DNA of 17,826 nt, from positions 1 through 17,826 of the forward strand of contig JAIRPH010000094.1 of NCBI GenBank assembly GCA_031257135.1. The letters run 5' to 3'. Of this stretch, positions 8,262 to 15,556 are shown piece by piece. The DNA comes from Spirochaetaceae bacterium (lineage in GTDB: Bacteria; Spirochaetota; Spirochaetia; Treponematales; Breznakiellaceae). Made by a program: the position numbers and the translations under genes. Under the pieces are notes generated by a model. The model was not told where the DNA came from. It made no database searches and saw only the letters and a list, made by a program, of their open reading frames with translations. Numbering within the stretch: position 1 is the first letter of the stretch; the number at the start of each line of letters is the position of its first letter.

Positions 8262-8313
8262 AATTTACATATTTTTTTCTGTTTTGTCAATTTGTTTTCC
8301 GGCAGTTTAAGAT
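8262..8313. promoter_or_regulatory. Opposed overlapping promoters between araC and the sugar operon
   Basis: On the + strand, TTGTCA (8284-8289) and TAAGAT (8308-8313) are 18 bases apart. On the - strand, TTGACA (8290 down to 8285, a perfect -35) and TAAATT (8267 down to 8262) are 17 apart. The two -35 boxes share five bases, so one polymerase would exclude the other. An AraC site is expected here but I see no clear paired half-sites. Confidence 0.5.
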
Positions 8314-8325
8314 ATTCTATTTTAT

Positions 8326-9210
8326 ATGCTGTTACTATCGAAAAAACAGAGAGTGGAATTTATTGAATCCGTGGCGTATCCGTTGCCCGCAATGGTGCTG
8401 GTCACGCTGATGATTTACATTCCCTTTGCGCTTTCGGGTTTCTATGCTTTCACCGAATGGAACGGTATTGCCCGCGCTCCGAAATGGATCGGCACCGCGA
8501 ATTTTGCCGGTATATTCAAGGGCGAAAGCGATTTTTTCCGCACCCTCATGTTCACTTTCAAATATACGGTACTGTTTATGATTTTTTCCAACGTTATCGC
8601 CCTTGCTCTGTCCCTGGCGCTGGTAAAAAAATTCACGCTGGCGAACACGTTGCGGGGACTTTTTTTCGTGCCTTATATTATGAGTATGACCATCGTCGGC
8701 TTTATCTGGCGTTTTATTTTTTCGTCTGGATTTGATACGTTCCTCGCGGTCACCGGCTGGGATATTTTCAGGTGGAGCTGGCTCGGCGACGGGAACCTCG
8801 CTTTTTTTTCGGTGGCGATGGTCGGAATCTGGCAGTCCATCGGTTTTTACATCGTGCTTTACATCGCCGGACTTGAGTCTATGCCCGCCGATGTGCTTGA
8901 GGCATCGGTGGTTGACGGCGCGGCGGGCTTTACCCGGCTCAGACGGGTGATACTGCCCCTACTTGCACCGTCCATAGCAACTTGTATGTTTATGTCCCTG
9001 ACCAATTCGTTGAAAGTATTCGATATTATCCTGGCGTTGACCCGGGGAGGACCGGCGGGATCAACCTATTCGGTAACGCTGGGCATTTACCGCGATGCTT
9101 TTCAAAATAACCGCTATGGTCTAGGGTCCGCGGAGAGCCTCCTCTTTTTTGTGATCGTGCTGATTCTGACGCAGATCGTAATGCGGGTTTTCCACGCTGA
9201 AGACAGGTAG
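8326..9210 (+). CDS. Sugar ABC transporter permease, MalF/UgpA type
   Basis: This is one of the two inner-membrane channel subunits of a carbohydrate ABC importer (CUT1 family). The 294-aa product has about six hydrophobic segments, near residues 18-40, 76-99, 110-132, 157-180, 205-225 and 265-288. The cytoplasmic EAA loop that contacts the ATPase reads EASVVDGAAGFTRLRRVILP, with E192, D197 and G198 at the conserved places. The second permease starts 7 bases downstream. ATG 8326 lacks a Shine-Dalgarno, and the predicted -10 box ends 12 bases upstream, so the leader is very short; an internal start such as GTG 8353 cannot be excluded. The operon holds no ATPase gene, so a shared MsmK/UgpC-type ATPase elsewhere is likely. 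Confidence 0.93.
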   Translation: MLLLSKKQRVEFIESVAYPLPAMVLVTLMIYIPFALSGFYAFTEWNGIARAPKWIGTANFAGIFKGESDFFRTLMFTFKYTVLFMIFSNVIALALSLALVKKFTLANTLRGLFFVPYIMSMTIVGFIWRFIFSSGFDTFLAVTGWDIFRWSWLGDGNLAFFSVAMVGIWQSIGFYIVLYIAGLESMPADVLEASVVDGAAGFTRLRRVILPLLAPSIATCMFMSLTNSLKVFDIILALTRGGPAGSTYSVTLGIYRDAFQNNRYGLGSAESLLFFVIVLILTQIVMRVFHAEDR

Positions 9211-9217
9211 GCGCGCT

Positions 9218-10057
9218 ATGACTCTGAATCAAAAAGAACGATGTAACCGTTTGATTGGTATTGCCGTGATCTCGGTAATTGCGCTGATTTATATCTACCC
9301 GGTCTTCCTGATGCTTATCAATTCCTTCAAGCCTTTTGGCGAAGTTGTTTCAAGCGCCATATCTCTTCCCAAGATATGGGCGCCTGAAAATTACGCCTTT
9401 GTCTTTACCAAGATGAACTACAGCAGGCTGTTCTTCAATACCCTGTTCATCACCCTTATCGGCATTGCAGGCATTGTATTTTTTTCGTCCGCCGCGGCCT
9501 ATATGCTCCAGCGCCGCAGAAACCGCTTTACCGCCTTTGCCCGCCTGTTTATCATTGTGCCTATGCTGATTCCCTTTCAGACCATTATGATCACCCTGCT
9601 TAAAACCATGAATGTGTTGCACCTGTCCGGCAGTAGGATTGGGTTAGGCGTTCAATACTGGGGCTTCGGTGTTTCCATGGGGGCGTTTATCTATTTTAAT
9701 TTTATGTCCACCATACCGCGGGAACTGGACGAAAGCGCCTATATCGACGGGGCCGGAACGTTCAGAACGTTCAGCCAGATAATATTCCCGCTCTTGAGAT
9801 CAGTGACGGCAACAGTGGTGGTGCTTGACGTGATGTGGATATGGAACGACTTTCTCCTGCCCCTCTTGATGGTAAACCGGAGCAACGATACCAAGACCCT
9901 TGTGCTACAGGCTTACACTTTTGTCGGACAGTTCAACACCGAATGGCATTACGCGATGACCGCGATGGTTCTTGCTGTTCTGCCATCGGTTGTCTTCTTT
10001 ATTATGTTCCAGAAGAACATTATTGCTGGCGTGGTTGCCGGCGCGGTAAAAGGTTAG
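9218..10057 (+). CDS. Sugar ABC transporter permease, MalG/AraQ type
   Basis: The partner permease of the upstream gene, 279 aa, six predicted membrane segments starting with a helix at about residues 12-32. The EAA loop is LDESAYIDGAGTFRTFSQII (E172 to about I190), followed by FPLL. The C-terminal AGVVAGAVKG is typical of the MalG side of CUT1 importers. ATG 9218 lies 7 bases after the previous stop, with TAGG at 9208-9211 as a modest ribosome site, suggesting coupled translation. Its last part differs clearly from the broken permease at 11381-11599 (WIWNDF versus TIWNEF, then weak similarity), so the remnant is not a recent copy of it. Confidence 0.93.
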   Translation: MTLNQKERCNRLIGIAVISVIALIYIYPVFLMLINSFKPFGEVVSSAISLPKIWAPENYAFVFTKMNYSRLFFNTLFITLIGIAGIVFFSSAAAYMLQRRRNRFTAFARLFIIVPMLIPFQTIMITLLKTMNVLHLSGSRIGLGVQYWGFGVSMGAFIYFNFMSTIPRELDESAYIDGAGTFRTFSQIIFPLLRSVTATVVVLDVMWIWNDFLLPLLMVNRSNDTKTLVLQAYTFVGQFNTEWHYAMTAMVLAVLPSVVFFIMFQKNIIAGVVAGAVKG

Positions 10058-10101
10058 GAAATAGGCCGTAGGGCTTACAATAAAATTGTGGAGGTTTTTA
10101 A

Positions 10102-11355
10102 ATGAAAAAATTGCTGATGGGTTTGATTCTTCTTGGTGTGCTGGTTTCGGGCGCTTTCGCGGGCGGAAGCAAGGAAAAAGGGGTTGAGCTTGATATGTTC
10201 ATCTCCCAACCGGAATACGCTGACGCGATTCGCGCCTTGATCGCGGAGTACAAAAAAGTGGCTCCCGATGTCACAATCAACTACGAAACAACTCAGGATT
10301 CCTATCCAGCATTGCTCAAGGGACGGCTTAACTCCGGCAGTGTGCCTGACATCTTTACCAGCACCGCCGGCGCGGAAATTGATTCCTACAAGGAGTACAG
10401 CCTGAACCTTGCCGGACAACCCCTGGCGAGCGCGATGATCCCTGCCGTGGCTGACGGATTTAAGTCCCTTTCCGACGGTTCAGGTCCCTATGGTTTTGCC
10501 ATCAAAGGGAACTTCTTCGGTATCCTTTACAACAAGGATATTTTTGAAAAAGCAGGTATCGCCGAATTCCCGCGGACCCTTGACGCCCTTGAAACGGCTT
10601 GCCAAAAAATCGCGGACTTGGGGGTTAAACCTTTTACCAGCGGTTTTGCTGAATGGTGGGTCTATAAACATATGGCGATGCATTTTGTTGGTGCCGCAAG
10701 TCCCGACGCCCTCGCGCTGGTCAAAAAGTTTGAGCGTGGAACAGCGAAGATATCTGACTATCCGCGGCTGTACAACGATTTCTTCCGCTATGTAGACCTG
10801 GTGAAAAAATACGGCGACGACAAGCCCCTGGAGACCACGCTTGATCGCGAAATCGCCGCATTCGCCAACGGACAGGCGGCTATGACCAACGGTCAGGGCG
10901 CGTGGATCGAGGAAGATTCCCTCAAGATTAATCCCAAACTCCGCATCGGCTTTGCCGGTTATCCGGTGTCAGACAATCCTGCGGACTGTAAGGTAGTTAC
11001 CGGCGCGGATCAGGCGATGCGGGTTTCCAACAGTTCCAAACATCAGAAAGAACTGCTTGATTTTGTGAACTGGTGGTATACATCCGATTACGGTAAAAGC
11101 TGGTTCGCCAATATCGCAAAAGTCGTGCCACCGATAAGCGCGGGAACCGTTCCTAATCTTGAAGTGCCTAAACAGGGCGCGGTGCTTGTCCAGAAAGAGG
11201 GCAGTCTCCCGCTCACGATTATTTATTCAACCGATGCGTTCCATACCGCTTTTGGCGAGGCGATGCAGGCTTATGTGGGCGGTACTGCCACCAAAGACCA
11301 GACCTGCGCGCAGATTGAGCGTCAGTGGATAGCGATAGACGGCGGAAGCAGATAG
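10102..11355 (+). CDS. Extracellular sugar-binding protein, family 1
   Basis: The periplasmic receptor that captures the sugar and delivers it to the two permeases. The 417-aa product starts with a signal peptide (MKKLLMGLILLGVLVSGAFA) followed by GGSKEK. There is no cysteine at the cleavage site, so it should be a soluble periplasmic protein and not a lipoprotein. The mature part has the SBP_bac_1 pattern: an opening strand VELDMFIS, PDIFTSTAGAEI, the hinge segment YGFAIKGNFFGILYNKDIFEKAGI, the mid-domain AAFANGQAAMTNGQGAWI and WWYTSDYGKSWFA near the C-terminus. A strong GGAGG (10090-10094) lies 7 bases before ATG. It belongs to the same operon as the permeases (44 bases after the second). 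Ligand identity cannot be read from sequence. Confidence 0.93.
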   Translation: MKKLLMGLILLGVLVSGAFAGGSKEKGVELDMFISQPEYADAIRALIAEYKKVAPDVTINYETTQDSYPALLKGRLNSGSVPDIFTSTAGAEIDSYKEYSLNLAGQPLASAMIPAVADGFKSLSDGSGPYGFAIKGNFFGILYNKDIFEKAGIAEFPRTLDALETACQKIADLGVKPFTSGFAEWWVYKHMAMHFVGAASPDALALVKKFERGTAKISDYPRLYNDFFRYVDLVKKYGDDKPLETTLDREIAAFANGQAAMTNGQGAWIEEDSLKINPKLRIGFAGYPVSDNPADCKVVTGADQAMRVSNSSKHQKELLDFVNWWYTSDYGKSWFANIAKVVPPISAGTVPNLEVPKQGAVLVQKEGSLPLTIIYSTDAFHTAFGEAMQAYVGGTATKDQTCAQIERQWIAIDGGSR

Positions 11356-11363
11356 GAGTAGGT

Positions 11364-11599
11364 ATGAAAAAAAAGTTTGTACCATTTGGAACGAATTTTC
11401 ATTCGCGATCGTGCTGATAAGCAACGCGAAAAAACGTACCGTCCCGCTGGGAATCGTCATGCTGAAAGGACAATATTCATCAAATTATCCGCAGATATTT
11501 GCGACAATGCTTCTCGCCATGATACCGGCCGTAATTTTCTATTTTATTTTTCGGCGTCAGGTTATGAAAGGCATGGTCGCAGGCGCGGTAAAAGGATAA
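11364..11599 (+). pseudogene. Gutted MalG-type sugar permease with a large internal deletion
   Basis: AGGAG (11354-11358) and ATG (11364) look like an intact gene start 8 bases after the binding-protein gene, but the frame (MKKKFVPFGTNFHSRSC) stops at once. In another frame, from about 11381 to TAA 11597-11599, the sequence encodes the last ~72 residues of a MalG/AraQ permease: TIWNEFSFAIVLISNAKK at its start, then a final membrane helix MLLAMIPAVIFYFIF and the end GMVAGAVKG. About 200 codons in the middle, including all earlier helices and the EAA loop, are missing, and the two ends are out of frame. The product cannot be a working permease. Its presence suggests a second transporter, or an ancestral arrangement with the permease after the binding protein. 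Confidence 0.85.
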
Positions 11600-11604
11600 G
11601 AACA

Positions 11605-13689
11605 ATGAAATTTACCAATGGTTATTGGCTGATAAAAGAAGGCGTGGAGGCGCACTATGCCGCCCAGGGCTATGACGCGAAGAGAGAGGGGAACGGGCTG
11701 GTTATCTACGCCCCGGACAGACCCATCCAAAACCGGGGCGATACCCTCAATCGTCCGGAGCTGACGATCCGGTATTCTTCGCCCCGCAGGAATGTGATAC
11801 GGGTCCGTATTACCCATTTTGAGGGACAACTCGACAATGGTCCGCATTTTGAAATAGCCGAAGATGCGGAGTTCAGACCCGAAATCGCTATTACCCCTCC
11901 GGCGGAAGGCAAGCCCGGCGAGGCGGTGTTCCGCTCTGGAGATATTGCCGCCCATGTCAGGCTGGGAGACATTTGGAACGTGGAGTTCCGGGCGCATGGA
12001 AAGACGCTCGTCAAAAATGAGACAAAGTCTACCGGCTATATGATAAGCCGCCGGGACATCGCCTTTCGGGATGATCCCTTCCTCGCGTTTCCGAACATCG
12101 ACCGGGGACCGCTCATGGGACCTTATGTGAACGAGGATCTTTCCCTCGGGGTCGGCGAATATGTGTACGGTTTGGGCGAGCGTTTTGGTCCTTTTATCAA
12201 AAACGGGCAGAGTATTGACATCTGGAACGCCGACGGCGGGACCGCCAGCGATCAAGCCTACAAGAATATTCCGTTTTACCTTACCAACAAGGGATATGGG
12301 GTTTTTGTCAACGAAACCGGCAAGGTTCAGTTTGAGGTAGGCAGTGAGAAAATCTCCCGGGTGGGCTTCAGCGTAGCCGGCGAATCCCTTGAATATTTTA
12401 TTATCTACGGACCGGCACCCAAAGAAATCATCAAAAACTATACCGCCCTTACCGGAAGACCGCCGCTACTTGAGGATGACACCTTCGGATTGTGGCTGTC
12501 CACCAGTTTTACCACATCCTACGATGAGCAGACCGTGATGAGTTTTATCGACGGGATGATCGAGCGGGATATTCCCCTCAAGGTTTTTCACTTTGACTGT
12601 TTCTGGATGAAAGGTTTTCATTGGACGGACTTTTGCTGGGACGAAAACACGTTTCCTGACCCCGCCGCCATGCTCAAGCGGATCAGAGCAAAAGGGCTTA
12701 AAGTATCGGTTTGGATAAATCCCTACATCGCCCAGCGTTCGCGGCTTTTTGAGGAAGGCAGACAAAAGGGTTATTTTTTAAGAAAGAAGGACGGATCGGT
12801 GCATCAGACCGATCTCTGGCAGTCCGGTATGGCTATTGTCGATTTTACGAATCCCGGCGCCCGCGCATGGTACACCGAAAAACTGGGCGAAGTTCTGGAC
12901 ATAGGCGTTGACTATGTTAAAACCGATTTCGGCGAGCGCATTCCCGCTGACGCCGTGTACCACAACGGCGCGGACCCAGTGTTAATGCACAATTACTTCA
13001 CCTATCTGTACAATAAGACGGTCTTTAATTTTCTTGATCAGAAGAAAGGGAAAGGCAAGTCCTGCCTGTTTGCCCGTTCCGCCACTGCGGGATCGCAGAA
13101 ATTTCCGGTACATTGGGGCGGCGACTGCGAATCCAGCTTTGAGGCGATGGCCGAGACTCTGCGGGGCGGACTTTCGTTTACCCTATCCGGCTTCAGCTAT
13201 TGGAGCCATGACATCGGCGGATTTGAGGGAGACCCCGATCCGGCCCTATTCAAGCGTTGGCTCCAGTTTGGTCTGCTTTCATCCCATTCACGCCTTCACG
13301 GTAGTAACTCGTACCGGGTACCATGGAACATTGACGAAGAATCGGTGGAAGTTTGCCGGGTGTTTGCCCGCCTTAAACAATCGCTACTTCCCTATCTGCA
13401 AAACTGCGGACGGGAAGCTCACGAGAAGGGCATTCCCATTATGCGGGCGATGCTCCTTGAATTTCCCGATGATCCGGTCTGTCCTTTCCTAGACCGTCAA
13501 TATATGCTAGGACCGGACATCCTGGTCGCGCCGGTGTTCAGCGCGGACGGAGAGGTCGAGTATTACCTGCCGCCGGGCAGTTGGTCTCACCTGCTTAATG
13601 AGCGCATCGAAACCGGCGGCAAGTGGCTGAAAGAGAAGTATGATTTTCTTTCATTGCCCCTGTGGACACGGGGAAGCCGGACTTTTTAA
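11605..13689 (+). CDS. yicI: GH31 alpha-xylosidase (YicI-like), C-terminally truncated
   Basis: Cleaves non-reducing alpha-1,6-linked xylose from xyloglucan fragments or isoprimeverose. Start ATG 11605 is chosen because MKFTNGYWLIKEG aligns with E. coli YicI (MKISDGNWLIQPG); the upstream part of the open frame is permease remnant. The nucleophile is D441 (VKTDFGERIP) and the acid/base D507 (HWGGDC), each 25 residues later than in YicI. FHFDCFWMKGFHW keeps the Cys-Phe pair that favours xylose over glucose, and K439 of KTDFGERIP is also kept. It has no signal peptide, so it acts in the cytoplasm after import. The frame stops after FLSLPLWTRGSRTF, 694 aa, where YicI continues about 80 residues of C-terminal beta domain. 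What follows is an AraC fragment. Activity and stability of the truncated enzyme are doubtful. Confidence 0.9.
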   Translation: MKFTNGYWLIKEGVEAHYAAQGYDAKREGNGLVIYAPDRPIQNRGDTLNRPELTIRYSSPRRNVIRVRITHFEGQLDNGPHFEIAEDAEFRPEIAITPPAEGKPGEAVFRSGDIAAHVRLGDIWNVEFRAHGKTLVKNETKSTGYMISRRDIAFRDDPFLAFPNIDRGPLMGPYVNEDLSLGVGEYVYGLGERFGPFIKNGQSIDIWNADGGTASDQAYKNIPFYLTNKGYGVFVNETGKVQFEVGSEKISRVGFSVAGESLEYFIIYGPAPKEIIKNYTALTGRPPLLEDDTFGLWLSTSFTTSYDEQTVMSFIDGMIERDIPLKVFHFDCFWMKGFHWTDFCWDENTFPDPAAMLKRIRAKGLKVSVWINPYIAQRSRLFEEGRQKGYFLRKKDGSVHQTDLWQSGMAIVDFTNPGARAWYTEKLGEVLDIGVDYVKTDFGERIPADAVYHNGADPVLMHNYFTYLYNKTVFNFLDQKKGKGKSCLFARSATAGSQKFPVHWGGDCESSFEAMAETLRGGLSFTLSGFSYWSHDIGGFEGDPDPALFKRWLQFGLLSSHSRLHGSNSYRVPWNIDEESVEVCRVFARLKQSLLPYLQNCGREAHEKGIPIMRAMLLEFPDDPVCPFLDRQYMLGPDILVAPVFSADGEVEYYLPPGSWSHLLNERIETGGKWLKEKYDFLSLPLWTRGSRTF

Positions 13690-13827
13690 GGATGCGCCGG
13701 TGGTCATACCATTAACGAGATAAGCGAGATGGTGGGATACCAGAATCAGTTTACATTTTCCCGGATATTTAGACGGATTATAGGGAAACCTCCGAGGGAA
13801 TGGCGGAATGAGAACAGGCTACTATGA
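13690..13827 (+). pseudogene. C-terminal fragment of an AraC-family regulator
   Basis: Immediately after the GH31 stop, and in the same frame, the sequence reads GHTINEISEMVGYQNQFTFS, then RIFRRIIGKPPREWR, ending at TGA 13825-13827. This is the second helix-turn-helix and signature segment of an AraC regulator ('i.eIa..vGy.....FsriFkk..G.sP..yr'). No start codon, first helix-turn-helix or sensor domain exists. The AraC-like part may begin a little earlier in another frame (LFKDAP near 13681-13698). It marks the scar of a deletion that removed the end of the GH31 gene and the front of a downstream araC gene. Confidence 0.8.
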
Positions 13828-13932
13828 TATTTGGAGCGGCGGTTTTTTCAGTGGCGAGATCAAGGCTTCCGCGCTGGGTTTCTATGAGGACAGTGCGGAC
13901 GAGGCGGCTGGGAAACCTGTTCTCCGGCAAAC

Positions 13933-15525
13933 TCAATTTTTCCGGCGGGTCAACAGCTCGCTCGGAGCATAGCCGTACATCCGCTTGAAAGCCCGGGAAA
14001 AAGAACCGGCATTGGAAAAACCGCAGAGTCCGGCTGTTTCCGCAACGTTCAGCTTCCCTTCAGTCAGCAGTTCTTGGGCTTGTTTGAGGCGTTTGCTCTC
14101 CACATACGCAAGAAACGTCTGACCGGTCATCCCTTTTACCAGCTTTTGCAGAGTCGGCGGCGAAATAGCAAACCGCTCAGATACCATCGTAATGTACAAT
14201 CCGGGATCGCAAAGGCGCGCGTCAATGTAGTCCATAACCTCTCGGTCGAACTGATTCTCCTGATACAGCCGAATCTGCTTGGCAATATCCCGAAACGCCG
14301 CGGGAAACTGTCCGGTGAAAAGGTCCCGGAGATTTCCCGCCGCGTACTCCGGAACAGGAACCTCGGCGAGGGATTCAGGGTTTTCCTCCTTCAGCCTGCG
14401 GATAACGCCGGTAAGAGCTTGGGCGATAAAGTCAGCAATGTCCGCCGAATCCGGCAGAGCGGACGTACATTCCCGCAGAACCCGGCACGCCGTCTCGCCG
14501 TCTCCCGCCGCTAATGCCCGGTAAATCCGCTCGAATATCTGAGACCGCAGTAACTGAGCCTGCTCGCCGATAATCCGCAGAGATTCTTCCAGCCGCAAAG
14601 CCAGAGCCTCCGCGGGTTTGGAGCCAAGTCGGGCGAATAAAATCGCCAGCAGTACCGTCAACGATACCGCAATAAGGGTAAACAGAAATATAATGCGTTT
14701 AACCGGCGCCATCTTCTCGTTGAGAAGAGATGAAGGAATACCGATTTCATACCGAAGCCGTCCCGCCGCGCTCCAAGCCGTTAGAACCCGCGCGCGCTTG
14801 TCCTTGTCCTCTCCCTGCGCGAAGAGGATAACCCCGTCGCCGCGGTATATCCGAATAAAACCCCGATCCGCAATTTCAGGCTCCGCTATCAACGGAACAA
14901 TGCTCTTAACCGGCAAAACCGCGAACAGTATGTTCTCCCCGGGAAAATCCGCATAAGACCACCGGACGGTAAAGGTAATCCCCTGATACGCGCCGTAGTA
15001 TACGCTCTCATAGGACTGAACCGGCGCGAAAGGACGATTCTCAACGAGAAGTTCCCGCCATTCTTCCTGAGATAAACCGCCGCACCGCAGAAAAGACCCG
15101 TAAAACCTCCGAAGTCCCGGCTCAACGTCATAAAAAACGCCCTGCCGAGTAAGACACATATTCCCGGAAAAGAGAATCCCCGCGTCCGCAATCGTATGGG
15201 ACAAAAGCATATTGTTGAAGCTGTCCCGCAGAGCAAGCAGAGCGTAAGGATTGTTCTGGATGGTTATGTCTTTCGCTTCGTACTTGAGAAACCGGAAGCG
15301 GAAATCTCCGGCGGTCGTTACCGAGGCGTTATTCAATGCGCCGATTGCGGCGTCAACAGCGCTTATCCCGCTGTTCAGCTTATTCGACGTAAAGGACAAT
15401 ACATTTTTCAGGGTAAAATCCGTAACGTAATAGTAAATCGGGATATACGTCAAAAGCAACAGCCCGGCAAAGAGAAAAAAAATCCGTATATACTTGGCAA
15501 GAATAGGATTAATCCGCAGTTTCAT
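13933..15525 (-). CDS. Membrane-anchored AraC-family regulator
   Basis: The 530-aa protein has a short cytoplasmic N-terminus, a membrane helix at about residues 13-34 (IRIFFLFAGLLLLTYIPIYY), an extracytoplasmic domain to about 275, a second helix at about 277-300 (IIFLFTLIAVSLTVLLAILF), a linker and a C-terminal AraC DNA-binding domain. That domain includes ITMVSERFAISPPTLQKLVK and the second unit VAETAGLCGFSNAGSFSRAF with YGYAPSEL. This layout is common in Firmicutes and spirochaetes near sugar genes; it likely senses a periplasmic or surface ligand and binds DNA from the membrane. ATG 15525 is preceded by TATACT (15539 down to 15534) only 8 bases away and no Shine-Dalgarno, so transcription may start at or next to the start codon. 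Its target is unknown; the decayed xyloside operon next to it is a candidate. Confidence 0.88.
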   Translation of the reverse strand: MKLRINPILAKYIRIFFLFAGLLLLTYIPIYYYVTDFTLKNVLSFTSNKLNSGISAVDAAIGALNNASVTTAGDFRFRFLKYEAKDITIQNNPYALLALRDSFNNMLLSHTIADAGILFSGNMCLTRQGVFYDVEPGLRRFYGSFLRCGGLSQEEWRELLVENRPFAPVQSYESVYYGAYQGITFTVRWSYADFPGENILFAVLPVKSIVPLIAEPEIADRGFIRIYRGDGVILFAQGEDKDKRARVLTAWSAAGRLRYEIGIPSSLLNEKMAPVKRIIFLFTLIAVSLTVLLAILFARLGSKPAEALALRLEESLRIIGEQAQLLRSQIFERIYRALAAGDGETACRVLRECTSALPDSADIADFIAQALTGVIRRLKEENPESLAEVPVPEYAAGNLRDLFTGQFPAAFRDIAKQIRLYQENQFDREVMDYIDARLCDPGLYITMVSERFAISPPTLQKLVKGMTGQTFLAYVESKRLKQAQELLTEGKLNVAETAGLCGFSNAGSFSRAFKRMYGYAPSELLTRRKN

Positions 15526-15556
15526 ACGCTTTCAGTATATACCGATTTCACCTTTT

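Noticed and set aside
11377..11604. Upstream extension of the GH31 open frame by 76 codons
   Set aside because: The extension (MYHLERIFIRDRADKQ...) is the permease remnant read in another frame; the YicI alignment begins exactly at ATG 11605.
13808..13972. 54-codon + frame (MRTGYYDIWSGGFFSG...) between the AraC fragment and the membrane regulator
   Set aside because: No ribosome site, overlaps both the AraC fragment and the end of the convergent regulator gene, and I recognise no family. It might be a scrap of another lost gene.
14074..14514. 146-codon + frame opposite the membrane AraC gene
   Set aside because: Antisense to a well-supported gene, with an Arg-rich low-quality translation.
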